DNA from: Terrimonas sp.
GTDB taxonomy: Bacteria; Bacteroidota; Bacteroidia; Chitinophagales; Chitinophagaceae
Direction of reading: 5' to 3'
Assembly (NCBI RefSeq): GCF_003075435.1
Contig: NZ_QCZJ01000022.1
Coordinates: forward strand, 1 to 64,000
Length of the DNA: 64,000 nt
Under the pieces are notes generated by a model. The model was not told the origin of the DNA, did no database searches, and worked only from the letters and a program-made list of their open reading frames with translations. Below, in pieces: positions 1-9,040 of the stretch. The first letter of the stretch is position 1. Every line of letters starts with the position of its first letter. The position numbers and the translations under genes are program-made.

Positions 1-104
1 AATTGACTGCCGGAAAGGTTTTGTGGTATCTTTTTCCATAACATGCAATATGCTCATCAACTCTTATACCTTTTCTATTTTTAATTATTAACATATGTGC
101 ATAT

Positions 105-311
105 CGTTTAATACAAGAGGCCTATTATCAGGAAAAAGGCAGTTCAAAAATCATACTAAAAAAGGGAGATGCAATAAAATGCCCTCCGGGTATTCCGCAT
201 TGGCATGGTGCAAGTGACGATATGGAATTTGTTCAGGTAGCCATTACAGGCAGAGAAAAAGGTGAAACGGTTTGGCTGGAAGAAGTGACGGATAAAGAGT
301 ATCATGATTAA
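105..311 (+). pseudogene. Cupin-domain protein, 5'-truncated remnant
   Basis: The frame ending at the TAA of 309-311 encodes the C-terminal half of a small cupin. It reads AYYQEKG, then a KKGDAIKCPPGIPHWHGAS core (cupin motif 2 with the HWH residues), then a tail ending EEVTDKEYHD. Full-length relatives carry an N-terminal half with a WHxHPGGQ metal-binding motif. Here that half is missing: the same frame has a stop at 39-41 and the sequence at 1-104 does not encode a cupin N-terminus in any frame. No convincing start codon is visible. I read it as a decayed or truncated gene. A sequencing or assembly error near the window edge is the alternative. Confidence 0.55.
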
Positions 312-318
312 TACTGCA

Positions 319-2289
319 TTATTTCGTTTTCTCTTCCAGCTCCATCAATTTGTCAAATATTGTTTCGTATTCAGCATTTGTTTTTTCTAGCGCGGTTGTG
401 CACTGTTTATATGCTGTTTCGGTGGTGAGGAACTTTGTTTTATCCGAGTATATTTCCGGCAGGGCTAACTGATCTTCTAATTCCTTTTTTTGTTGGTTGA
501 GACCTGCTAATTTTTCTTCCAGCAATTGCAGATTGCGTTGCTGCTTTTGTAATTCTTTTTTTAATTCCTTGTCAATCGGAGCATTTGATTTTTGAACCGG
601 TTGTGGCTTTACTTCCTCAACAGGTTTTTGCTCCGGTTGCTTTTTTTCCTGCCTGGGTTGAGCCGGGTTTTGTTTTGCTGCTTCCGCTTTTTTTCTTTCC
701 TTCCATTCCATCCATTCTTCATAGCCGCCGGCAAAATCTTTTATTTCGTGGTTATCAATCTCCCATATACGATTGGCAGCTTTGGAAATAAAATGACGGT
801 CGTGGCTTACCAGTATTACCGTGCCATTATACCGGTTCAATGCTTCAATCAGCAGGTCAATGCTCAGCAGGTCAAGATGGTTGGTAGGCTCATCCAGTAT
901 AAGAAAGTTAGCTTTGCTAACAATGGTTTTCGCCAATGCTACCCTTGCTTTTTCTCCCCCGCTCAATACTTTTATTTTCTTTTCAACATCATCCCCGCTA
1001 AATAAGAAACAGCCTAACAATGTTCGCAGTTCCTGCTCCGTTTTCTGGCTGCCGGAGTTTTTCATTTCTTCCAAAATATTATCCTGTATGTTCAATGCCT
1101 CCAACTGGTGCTGGGCATAAAAACTCTCTTCTACATTATGTCCCCAAATTCTATCTCCTTCAAAAGGCTCTGTACCGGCTACAATGCGCAGCAATGTAGA
1201 TTTACCCTTACCATTAGCGCCTATCAATGCAATCTTATCTCCACGGTTAATTTCCGCCGCGGCATTTTCAACAATGGTGTTACTGCCGAACCTTTTTGTT
1301 ACATGCTTTAATGTGCATATTACTTTACCCGGCACTTTATCTAACTGGAAATTGATCTTTATTTCAGGGCGATCCAATGCTACATCCTCTATGCGCTCCA
1401 GTTTATCCAAACGCTTCATGGCACTTTGCGCCGCTGCAGCTTTGGTAGCTTTTGCACGAAAGCGTTCTATAAAACGTTCCTGCTGGCGTATATACTCCTG
1501 CTGGTTTTCAAAGGCGCGTTGCTGTAATTCAATGCGCATGGCTTTCTCGGTTTCATAAAAATCGAAATTGCCATTATAGAAATGCAGTTGCTGCTGGTAT
1601 AGCTCCACAATTTTTGTAACCATCCGGTTCAAAAAATATTTATCGTGGCTTACTATAACAACAGCACCTTTATAGTGTATCAGGTATTTTTCCAGCCATT
1701 CAATAGAAGGAAGGTCAAGGTGGTTGGTAGGCTCATCAAGCAATAATAAATCAGGCTGCTGTAAAATCATTTTTGCCAGCAGCACACGCATCCGCCATCC
1801 ACCACTAAACTCTTTATAAGGGCGCTGCAGATCGGTATTGGCAAATCCCAATCCCTGCAACACTTCTTCTGTTCTGTGATGAATATTATAACCGCCAAGC
1901 GTTTCTATCTCGTGCAGCTTATCCGAATATTCGTGCAGCAGGTCTTCATTCTCATGTTCTTTTTCAAGCCGCCTGCCTAATTTCTCGATTTCTTTTTCGA
2001 GCAATAATATTTTTTCGAAAGCGCTTAACGCTACCTGCAATATCGAGTCGTTGGTATCAAAGCTTAATAAATCCTGGTGAAGATAACCTATAGTTGTTCC
2101 GCGTCCGCGCTCAACACTTCCCGCTGAGGGAAGGTATTCACCAACCAGTACTTTAAGCAAAGTTGACTTCCCGGTACCATTGTACCCGATCAGCCCGATA
2201 CGCTCGTAAGGCTGAATATGCCAGGTGGCATCGCGTACGATAGTTCTGGCGCCAAATTCAAATGTTACATCCTGCAAACCTGCCAGCAT
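319..2289 (-). CDS. ABC-F family ATPase (translation-type, Uup/EttA-like)
   Basis: A soluble 656-residue protein with two tandem ABC ATPase domains and no membrane segments, which is the ABC-F architecture. Domain 1 has Walker A GYNGTGKST (35-43), signature SGGWR (162-166) and Walker B DEPTNHLD (185-192). A charged helical linker (about 235-310) corresponds to the P-site tRNA interaction region. Domain 2 has Walker A GANGKGKST (357-365), signature LSGGEKARV (442-450) and DEPTNHLD (466-473). The C-terminus (about 535-656) is a Lys/Glu/Gln-rich coiled coil as in Uup and related ABC-F proteins. Family members bind ribosomes or otherwise act in translation and, in some subgroups, antibiotic protection. 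The exact subgroup cannot be decided from the sequence. The start ATG at 2289 gives a standard ABC-F N-terminus. Confidence 0.93.
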   Translation of the reverse strand: MLAGLQDVTFEFGARTIVRDATWHIQPYERIGLIGYNGTGKSTLLKVLVGEYLPSAGSVERGRGTTIGYLHQDLLSFDTNDSILQVALSAFEKILLLEKEIEKLGRRLEKEHENEDLLHEYSDKLHEIETLGGYNIHHRTEEVLQGLGFANTDLQRPYKEFSGGWRMRVLLAKMILQQPDLLLLDEPTNHLDLPSIEWLEKYLIHYKGAVVIVSHDKYFLNRMVTKIVELYQQQLHFYNGNFDFYETEKAMRIELQQRAFENQQEYIRQQERFIERFRAKATKAAAAQSAMKRLDKLERIEDVALDRPEIKINFQLDKVPGKVICTLKHVTKRFGSNTIVENAAAEINRGDKIALIGANGKGKSTLLRIVAGTEPFEGDRIWGHNVEESFYAQHQLEALNIQDNILEEMKNSGSQKTEQELRTLLGCFLFSGDDVEKKIKVLSGGEKARVALAKTIVSKANFLILDEPTNHLDLLSIDLLIEALNRYNGTVILVSHDRHFISKAANRIWEIDNHEIKDFAGGYEEWMEWKERKKAEAAKQNPAQPRQEKKQPEQKPVEEVKPQPVQKSNAPIDKELKKELQKQQRNLQLLEEKLAGLNQQKKELEDQLALPEIYSDKTKFLTTETAYKQCTTALEKTNAEYETIFDKLMELEEKTK

Positions 2290-2398
2290 AATTCTAACTG
2301 TTGTTCTGTATACGGTATTTCATTGTGAGAAGAAAAAAGACAGACGTGAAAATTTCACATCTATCTTCTGTCGTTTCACAAAATAGTACTCTGGTTTT

Positions 2399-5300
2399 TT
2401 ATTTTTTAGTACTGTCTGCTTCAGGAGATGAATCCTTTCCTGCCGCCGGGCTTTCTGTTTTAATTACACCAGGCGTTTCGGGATTATTGTTAACAGCGGG
2501 TGTGTTATATTTTCCTTCTATATAAGCCAAATAGCTTTGTATCTGGAAAGTGCGTTCAATTTCGCTATAAAGCCCACGCTGCTTATTGCTAAGCGCATCA
2601 GGATTTTGCATTTGCTGTACCAGTTCCTGTACCGGCATATTTCCCAATGCGGCATAATAATTCATCTGCTGCTCAATATCTTTCTTTACGGCCTGCAAAA
2701 TTTTATCACCTAATGCTTTATAATCTGAACTATATGCCGCCTCTGCCATTGAAAGGCTTACTACGTTCTGCTGGTTATCCCTGCTCACTAAACCATAAGG
2801 CATATTTTTAGTGTCAATGCCTTTGTCAACTTTCTCCAATAGTTTTCTTGCCTGCTCTTTCCTGCCATCGTTTGCCATGCTTTGTGCAGCGGAGGAATAG
2901 GCCTGGCGAATGGTCATTAAGTGGCGACGGTTTTCTTCATCAAAATATACCCCGGGAGTGCCTGCATTGCCAAAACGGAATTTCTCCGTCATGTTTTTAT
3001 AGGCCACTTCATCATTGACATTACCATCGTTCATTGATGTTCTTGGTTTGGGTTGAACCGGCACAAGACGGTAACTTAAACCATCAGCACGCAAGTATTG
3101 GCTAAAGCCAAGTGAACCGAACGGAGCAGTAAAATATATAGGACGTTTCCATTTATTGGCTGCTATTACATTCAATACCGCAAGATCGTTTTTCATTAAC
3201 GCGTTTTTGTTAGGCGATAAATCAAAACGCAGCTCATTGACCACTACGTCATCCTGGTTAATGGTGCCGTTTTGGCGAACCAAAGCGGTATCTACAGGCA
3301 CACTGAACTTACGAACCGGAAAAGTATTAAATGTATTATTAACACCGTAAGTAATCTGGTTTTTAGGGTCGTCACTTCCAATGATCTGTGTAAGTACCTG
3401 GTCGAGGTACACGTATTGGTTTTGAGGAATGCCGGGATTTTCTTTGAAGTATACCACATTTCTCTTGTCGCCCTCTGTTTTTTCCGGGCCCCATAATAGA
3501 TCAATAGGATCACTATCATTTACTTTATAGTGCAACTGGTTAATATACCAGTCTATACCCAGCAAACTATAGTTGATTACTCTCACATCTTTACGAACGC
3601 CTTCCACTTCCTGCGCAAACCACAAGGGGTAAGTATCATTATCACCAAAAGTGAACAGTATTGCGTTGGGCGCACAGCTTTCAAGATAATCTCTTGCCAG
3701 GTCGGGCGCTAGTGTTTTTTTACTTCTGTCGTGATCATCCCACTCCTGGAAGCCCATAATAACGGGAACGGCCAAGGTACATACTGCCGCCGCGGCATAA
3801 CCTGCCAGCTGGCTGCTCATTACTTTCTGAAACCATTCCTTTACCATCATTACACCAAGCCCTATCCATATAGCAAATGCATAATAAGAGCCTGCATACG
3901 CATAATCACGTTCACGAGGCTGGGGGCCCGCTGCATTTAAATAAAACACTATCGCAAAACCAGTGAAGAAAAAGAGCAGGAATGCAACCAGGAAATCTTT
4001 TTGATCGCGCTTGTATTGATACCACATACCTATTAAGCCAAGTATCAATGGCAGCGCAAATAATTTGTTATTGGCTTTATTGGCCTTCAGTGTGTCAGGC
4101 ATTTTGCTCTGGTCACCATAAAACAGGTTGTCAATAAAAGAAATGCCGGTAATGGTATTGCCGTCTCTTACATTGCCCAGTCCCTGCAGGTCATTTTGCT
4201 TGCCAACAAAATTCCAGCCGAAATAACGCAGGTACATCCAGCCGATCTGGTAACCTATTGCCCAGCGTATATTGTCAATATAGGTTGGCTTGGCATCTTT
4301 ATCAATTCCAAGCCAGCTACGGTAATAATCCGCGTGCCCCTGGTCGTTGCTCGCATCCCATATACGGGGAAGGAACATCATATCTTCAGCATCATATTCA
4401 TATTCAATATTGTCACCAATATTGATATATTTTTTATCTCCCTTTTGCCAACGGGTTCCTTTAACATTCATTACAGGTAAACCATCGCTGGTTCTTTTTA
4501 CATCTGCCGCAAAGGTTTGTCCGTATATCAGGGGAAAATCACCATATTGCTCACGGCCTAAATAACCTGTTAAGCTCATCGGGTTATCTACGTTATACAT
4601 ATCTACAGATGGATTTGCCGCAGAGCGTATCATGGTAGTAAGATAGGTAGAGTAACCAATCAGCATAAAGGCAAAACACCAAAGCCCAAGCTTTAAGAAG
4701 TTGAGTATTTTAGTGCGGTTATGATAAGAAGCGTATATAGCGAGCGCCGTTCCTGCTACAAACAACAGGAATGTTAGTACGGATGAAATAAATGGGAATG
4801 CAAAGAGGAAAATAAAAGCGGCAAGCCATATAGCAAAGCCTGTATAATTATTAATGAGCTTATCTGCCCTGCGTATACCAATTATAATAACAGCAGAAAG
4901 CAAAATAAAATAGGTGGTAAAGCCTGAGAAGAAAGGAAGGCTTAGCCCGTTCACAAACCAGCGGTCAAAAATACCGGCGCCGGTGATGGTGTACTGTATA
5001 ACAAATTTTTGAGTAAACCCGGTAATAACACAACCCACTACAAAAGCCCAGAAAATGCCCCATTTTGTGGTATGGTATCTTTTAAAATAATATACCATCA
5101 CAATGGCAGGAATAGTAAGCAGGTTTAAGAGGTGAATACCTATAGAAAGACCAATAACATAAAATATCAGCACAATCCATCTGTCTGCGCCTGGTTCATC
5201 AGCCGCATGCTCCCATTTTAATATCATCCAGAATACCAGCGCGGTAAGGAAAGAAGAAGAAGCGTACACCTCGCCCTCAACCGCGCTGTACCACAATGAA

Positions 5301-5704
5301 TCACTGAAAGTACTTGCCATAGCGCCAACAAAACCTGCAGCCATTATCGTAAATATCTGCTCACCCGTAAGTTCCTTACTGGCCTTTTGGTATATTTTGC
5401 GGGCAAAGTGCGTAATAGTCCAGAATAAAAAGAGGCTGGTAAAACCACCTGCAAGCGCACTCATTACGTTAACAGCTTTTGCTGCAGTCATGGGGTTATC
5501 ACCAAACAGTACTATGAAAATGCGCCCCATTATAACAAACAAAGGCGCCCCCGGCGGGTGGGGTATCTGCAGCTTGAAGCAGCTACTTACAAATTCGCCG
5601 CAATCCCAAAGGCTACCTCCGGCCTCAGCGGTTAATATATATACGGCACAAGCTATAACACAAACAATCCATCCAGTGATGTTGTTAATCCTGTTGAAAT
5701 TCAT
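2399..5704 (-). CDS. GT117 / DUF2723 integral membrane glycosyltransferase-like protein
   Basis: A 1101-residue protein with about ten or more hydrophobic helices in the first 670 residues, followed by a large soluble region. The N-terminus carries the DUF2723 hallmark: WDCGEF (about 33-38) followed by an HPPGAPLF motif. The family (GT117; related to eukaryotic TMEM260) is thought to act as a protein O-mannosyltransferase-like enzyme at the inner membrane, with the catalytic acidic residues in the first periplasmic loop. The C-terminal 400 residues contain TPR-like helices and a Pro/Ser-rich tail. It is transcribed from a very good Bacteroidota promoter just upstream (5731-5761). The substrate in this organism is unknown. 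Confidence 0.88.
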   Translation of the reverse strand: MNFNRINNITGWIVCVIACAVYILTAEAGGSLWDCGEFVSSCFKLQIPHPPGAPLFVIMGRIFIVLFGDNPMTAAKAVNVMSALAGGFTSLFLFWTITHFARKIYQKASKELTGEQIFTIMAAGFVGAMASTFSDSLWYSAVEGEVYASSSFLTALVFWMILKWEHAADEPGADRWIVLIFYVIGLSIGIHLLNLLTIPAIVMVYYFKRYHTTKWGIFWAFVVGCVITGFTQKFVIQYTITGAGIFDRWFVNGLSLPFFSGFTTYFILLSAVIIIGIRRADKLINNYTGFAIWLAAFIFLFAFPFISSVLTFLLFVAGTALAIYASYHNRTKILNFLKLGLWCFAFMLIGYSTYLTTMIRSAANPSVDMYNVDNPMSLTGYLGREQYGDFPLIYGQTFAADVKRTSDGLPVMNVKGTRWQKGDKKYINIGDNIEYEYDAEDMMFLPRIWDASNDQGHADYYRSWLGIDKDAKPTYIDNIRWAIGYQIGWMYLRYFGWNFVGKQNDLQGLGNVRDGNTITGISFIDNLFYGDQSKMPDTLKANKANNKLFALPLILGLIGMWYQYKRDQKDFLVAFLLFFFTGFAIVFYLNAAGPQPRERDYAYAGSYYAFAIWIGLGVMMVKEWFQKVMSSQLAGYAAAAVCTLAVPVIMGFQEWDDHDRSKKTLAPDLARDYLESCAPNAILFTFGDNDTYPLWFAQEVEGVRKDVRVINYSLLGIDWYINQLHYKVNDSDPIDLLWGPEKTEGDKRNVVYFKENPGIPQNQYVYLDQVLTQIIGSDDPKNQITYGVNNTFNTFPVRKFSVPVDTALVRQNGTINQDDVVVNELRFDLSPNKNALMKNDLAVLNVIAANKWKRPIYFTAPFGSLGFSQYLRADGLSYRLVPVQPKPRTSMNDGNVNDEVAYKNMTEKFRFGNAGTPGVYFDEENRRHLMTIRQAYSSAAQSMANDGRKEQARKLLEKVDKGIDTKNMPYGLVSRDNQQNVVSLSMAEAAYSSDYKALGDKILQAVKKDIEQQMNYYAALGNMPVQELVQQMQNPDALSNKQRGLYSEIERTFQIQSYLAYIEGKYNTPAVNNNPETPGVIKTESPAAGKDSSPEADSTKK

Positions 5705-5730
5705 ATTAGTACTGTCTTTTATAAGATTGG

Positions 5731-5761
5731 CAAACCTACACGAAATTTGATAAGCTACAAA
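5731..5761 (-). promoter_or_regulatory. Bacteroidota-type promoter of the GT117 gene
   Basis: On the minus strand, TTTG (5761-5758), a 19-nt spacer, then TAGGTTTG (5738-5731). This matches the Bacteroidota primary-sigma consensus TTTG-N19-TAnnTTTG exactly. It lies 27 nt upstream of the GT117 start codon, so the leader is about 20 nt. Confidence 0.72.
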
Positions 5762-5887
5762 ACTAAGGGAACGTTAATTTAAGGAGCTGAAAATAAAGAG
5801 AATGGGGTTAAAATTCAATTTGGAGTTTGAGGTTTGTCGTTTATCGTTTCAGACCTCACATTTATGCTCTCCTCAATTTCATATATA

Positions 5888-6817
5888 TTAAGCGCTTTTC
5901 CTGCTCACCGCCCTGTATGCGCCGGGAGTAATGCCTTCCGTTTTCTTAAACAACCGCACAAAATAGTTAGGATCGTTAAAACCGCTTTGCCAACTGATCT
6001 CTGTTACAGATAAATTTGAATCAGAAAGTAAATGTTTGGCAAGTTTTACTCTTTCACGGTTAATATAGTCTACAGGTGTAATGCCAAATTGATCTTTAAA
6101 CAGTTTAAAGAAAGCGCTCCGGTTCATATGGGCTTTAATGCTCAGATCATCAACCTGTATTTTATCGCTGATATGATTACGGATATAATCCAGTATGAAT
6201 TGCAGCCTGCCGGAATTGGAATTGGTTTGCGAATCTTTTGAGATCTGTTGCAGATACTGGCTTTGAACAAGCCGTATCAGCAGTTCTTTAAGATTAAGGT
6301 CTGCGTATATATTTTTTACGACACTCTCACTCCTGCATATCCTGATCAATTTATTTATAAGGTCAGATACATCATTATCGTTGTGAAAATGATACTGGTT
6401 AAACTGAAGCTCCCAGGCATGATCATGTTCACGGGTGTTATAATATTCGTTAAGATAATTGAGTGTATTATGAATATAGCTTTTATCTACAGCCAGTGCT
6501 ATACACTGTGTAGGATTATCCTGCTGCGCTTCGGGAAAATCAATTTTCATGGTTTCGTTAGCAGGTACTATAACCGTTTCTCCTGGAAGATAATCAAAAG
6601 GATCATCGCCTAATAAATGCATAACCTTTTTGCCTCTTACCATACTGGTAATAACAAAATCATTAAAGGTTAAAGGAACAAGATAGGCCTGCTGGTAGGA
6701 TTCAAACACATTCATCTCACAGTTCTCCATATTAAATACCTGCCTGTTTTCTACCAGGGTTTGCAGGTATTTGGGATGGGTGAGGTCAATATGTTGTATG
6801 AATTTACCCTTTGACAT
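5888..6817 (-). CDS. AraC-family transcriptional regulator
   Basis: 309 residues. The N-terminal ~190 residues form a cupin-like ligand-binding domain. The C-terminal ~100 residues are a double helix-turn-helix AraC domain, with MNRSAFFKLFKDQFGITP in the first half and the family signature ISWQSGFNDPNYFVRLFKK in the second. It is divergent from the aldehyde dehydrogenase gene, with 137 bp between start codons. That gap holds two copies of an 11-bp element 21 bp apart, so local control of the dehydrogenase operon, and possibly autoregulation, is the natural inference. The inducer is unknown but is plausibly an aldehyde or alcohol. Confidence 0.92.
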   Translation of the reverse strand: MSKGKFIQHIDLTHPKYLQTLVENRQVFNMENCEMNVFESYQQAYLVPLTFNDFVITSMVRGKKVMHLLGDDPFDYLPGETVIVPANETMKIDFPEAQQDNPTQCIALAVDKSYIHNTLNYLNEYYNTREHDHAWELQFNQYHFHNDNDVSDLINKLIRICRSESVVKNIYADLNLKELLIRLVQSQYLQQISKDSQTNSNSGRLQFILDYIRNHISDKIQVDDLSIKAHMNRSAFFKLFKDQFGITPVDYINRERVKLAKHLLSDSNLSVTEISWQSGFNDPNYFVRLFKKTEGITPGAYRAVSRKSA

Positions 6818-6858
6818 AGCTACAATTTACAAAGCCTGCCTGTTAATATATAATTAAA

Positions 6859-6890
6859 ATACAATTGTGCTACTAAAAGATACAATTGTG
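6859..6890. promoter_or_regulatory. Direct repeat, candidate AraC-type operator
   Basis: ATACAATTGTG occurs exactly at 6859-6869 and again at 6880-6890, giving a start-to-start period of 21 bp (two helical turns). AraC-family regulators typically bind two same-facing half-sites at this spacing. Each copy also contains the 8-bp palindrome ACAATTGT. The repeats lie 65-96 bp upstream of the dehydrogenase start and 42-73 bp upstream of the araC-type gene. The repeat is directly visible; its role is inferred. Confidence 0.6.
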
Positions 6891-6954
6891 AGTGGCTTTC
6901 AAAATTCTTATAACCAAATTTAGGGTATTAATTCACTAACAAAAGCTTGCACAT

Positions 6955-8487
6955 ATGAGTACTACAGCAAAAGCTACCAGTAAGTCTACCCTCGCGTCCC
7001 GCCCGGCATTCAGAGAAAAATACGATCATTTTATCGGAGGTAAATGGGAAAAGCCTGAAAGCGGTGAATACTTTGATAATGTATCTCCAATTGACGGAAA
7101 AGTATTTACAAAAGCAGCCAGGGGCAATGCCAAAGACATTGAAAAGGCTATTGACGCAGCTCATAAAGCATTTGAAACCTGGAGTAAAACTGCGGCGGCT
7201 TACCGAAGTAACCTGTTATTAAAAATCGCACAAATTGTAGAGGACAATCTCGAATATCTTGCTACGGTAGAAACAATAGATAATGGCAAAGCCATCCGCG
7301 AAACAAGGGCGGCAGATCTGCCATTGGTAGTTGACCATTTCCGCTATTTTGCGGGTGTTATCAGAAGTGAGGAAGGAACAGTAAGTGAGCATGATGATAC
7401 AACCGTGAGCATCAACCTGCATGAGCCTATTGGTGTGGTAGGACAAATTATTCCCTGGAACTTTCCATTACTGATGGCAGCCTGGAAAATAGCACCGGCA
7501 CTGGCTGCGGGCTGTACCGTAGTAGTGAAGCCCGCAGAACAAACGCCCACAAGCATTATGTGCTTACTGGAACTGATTGAAGATGTGTTGCCTGCAGGTG
7601 TATTAAATGTAGTGACAGGTTTTGGTATAGAAGCCGGTAAACCCCTCGCGTCTTCTCCAAGAATAAATAAAGTAGCTTTTACAGGTGAAACAACTACCGG
7701 AAGACTGATCATGCAGTATGCGTCTGAAAATCTTATTCCCATAACAATGGAATTAGGTGGCAAAAGCCCGAATATCTTTTTTGAAAGCGTGGCAGATGCA
7801 GACGATGAATTTTTTGATAAAGCAGTAGAGGGCGCGGTATTGTTTGCGCTTAACCAGGGAGAGGTCTGTACCTGTCCTTCAAGAATACTGGTGCATGAAA
7901 AGATATACGATAAGTTCATGAGTAAAGTGGTACAACGAACCAAAGCCATTAAAATGGGCAACCCGCTTGATAGTACAGTAATGATGGGGGCACAGGCAAG
8001 TGAGGATCAGTACAATAAAATTTTAAGCTATCTGGATATTGGTAAACAGGAAGGTGCTGAAGTGCTTACCGGTGGAGAAGCATTTCAGCAGAACAGCGGA
8101 TTGGAACACGGCTATTATATTCAGCCAACCATATTTAAGGGAAACAATAAGATGCGTGTTTTCCAGGAAGAGATTTTTGGACCTGTTGTTTGTGTAACCA
8201 CTTTCAAAACTACAGAAGAAGCGATAGCTATAGCCAATGATACATTGTATGGGCTTGGTGCAGGCGTATGGACAAGAGACGCACATGAATTATACCAGGT
8301 GCCAAGAGCCATACAGGCCGGCCGTGTTTGGGTAAACTGTTACCATGCGTATCCTGCACATGCTCCTTTTGGAGGGTATAAGAAATCAGGCTTTGGCAGG
8401 GAAACACATAAAATGATGCTGAATCATTATCGCCAGACAAAAAACATGCTGATATCATACAATAAAAACAAACTTGGATTTTTTTAG
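6955..8487 (+). CDS. NAD(P)-dependent aldehyde dehydrogenase (ExaC/acetaldehyde type)
   Basis: 510 residues, the normal length for the ALDH superfamily, cytosolic. Oxidises an aldehyde to the carboxylate. Visible motifs: PWNFP (167-171, Asn169), the cofactor-binding Lys192 in [19 protein letters not shown] (243-250), the general base Glu266 in ELGGK, and the catalytic Cys305 in [10 protein letters not shown]. The CTCPSR form and the DUF779 gene downstream place it with the ExaC/AldB-like enzymes that act on acetaldehyde and related short aldehydes. Divergent from an AraC regulator. The preferred substrate cannot be read from the sequence. Confidence 0.93.
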   Translation: MSTTAKATSKSTLASRPAFREKYDHFIGGKWEKPESGEYFDNVSPIDGKVFTKAARGNAKDIEKAIDAAHKAFETWSKTAAAYRSNLLLKIAQIVEDNLEYLATVETIDNGKAIRETRAADLPLVVDHFRYFAGVIRSEEGTVSEHDDTTVSINLHEPIGVVGQIIPWNFPLLMAAWKIAPALAAGCTVVVKPAEQTPTSIMCLLELIEDVLPAGVLNVVTGFGIEAGKPLASSPRINKVAFTGETTTGRLIMQYASENLIPITMELGGKSPNIFFESVADADDEFFDKAVEGAVLFALNQGEVCTCPSRILVHEKIYDKFMSKVVQRTKAIKMGNPLDSTVMMGAQASEDQYNKILSYLDIGKQEGAEVLTGGEAFQQNSGLEHGYYIQPTIFKGNNKMRVFQEEIFGPVVCVTTFKTTEEAIAIANDTLYGLGAGVWTRDAHELYQVPRAIQAGRVWVNCYHAYPAHAPFGGYKKSGFGRETHKMMLNHYRQTKNMLISYNKNKLGFF

Positions 8488-8674
8488 AAACACCTGGGCA
8501 TCAGAGAGAACAACAAAAGGAGCTGTACAAAGCACTGATTTCTTATTGGCAATTACCGTTAACCTTGCACATAAGCTTGTAAGAAATCGGCTAACCGTAC
8601 AGCCCTTATTTATTTTATGGGAGACCAGGTTTAAGATTTTCACGTTTACCGTACAACAATTTTAAACAGCCACT

Positions 8675-9031
8675 ATGCCTGAACGTATACTTGCAACAGA
8701 TGCTGCCATAGCTTTAATAGAAAAACTTAGGCAAGAACATGGGAACCTGATGTTTCATCAGAGTGGCGGATGCTGCGATGGGAGCCAGCCAATGTGTTTT
8801 GCAGAAGGCGAATTTAAGATTGGCGGGAATGATATATTGCTTGGCGAAATTGCCGGCTGCAAATTTTACATGCATAAAGATCAGTTTGAATATTGGAAGC
8901 ATACACAGCTTACACTTGATGTAACTCCCGGAAGAGGCAGCAGCTTTTCGCTTGAAATTCCATTGGGGGTGAGATTTATGATCAGGTCGAGAATTTTTAC
9001 CGAGGAAGAACTCCATCAACTACAGGAGTAA
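8675..9031 (+). CDS. DUF779 protein
   Basis: 118 residues matching DUF779 along its whole length. The conserved core is HQSGGCCDGSQPMCF (28-42), with Cys33, Cys34 and Cys41 in a pattern suggesting metal or thiol chemistry. Genes of this family are very often found beside ExaC-type aldehyde dehydrogenases, as here (187 bp downstream, same strand). The molecular function is not established. A partner or maturation role for the dehydrogenase is an inference from context. The 187-bp spacer contains no convincing gene. Confidence 0.85.
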   Translation: MPERILATDAAIALIEKLRQEHGNLMFHQSGGCCDGSQPMCFAEGEFKIGGNDILLGEIAGCKFYMHKDQFEYWKHTQLTLDVTPGRGSSFSLEIPLGVRFMIRSRIFTEEELHQLQE

Positions 9032-9040
9032 ATTTCGGGT

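Noticed and set aside
592-1005. 137-codon frame on the plus strand inside the ABC-F gene
   Set aside because: It is the complementary reading of a strongly conserved ATPase gene and its protein is low-complexity Phe/Leu-rich.
8474-8665. 63-codon frame overlapping the end of the ALDH gene
   Set aside because: Composition is not gene-like and there is no RBS; the DUF779 gene has its own clear start at 8675.
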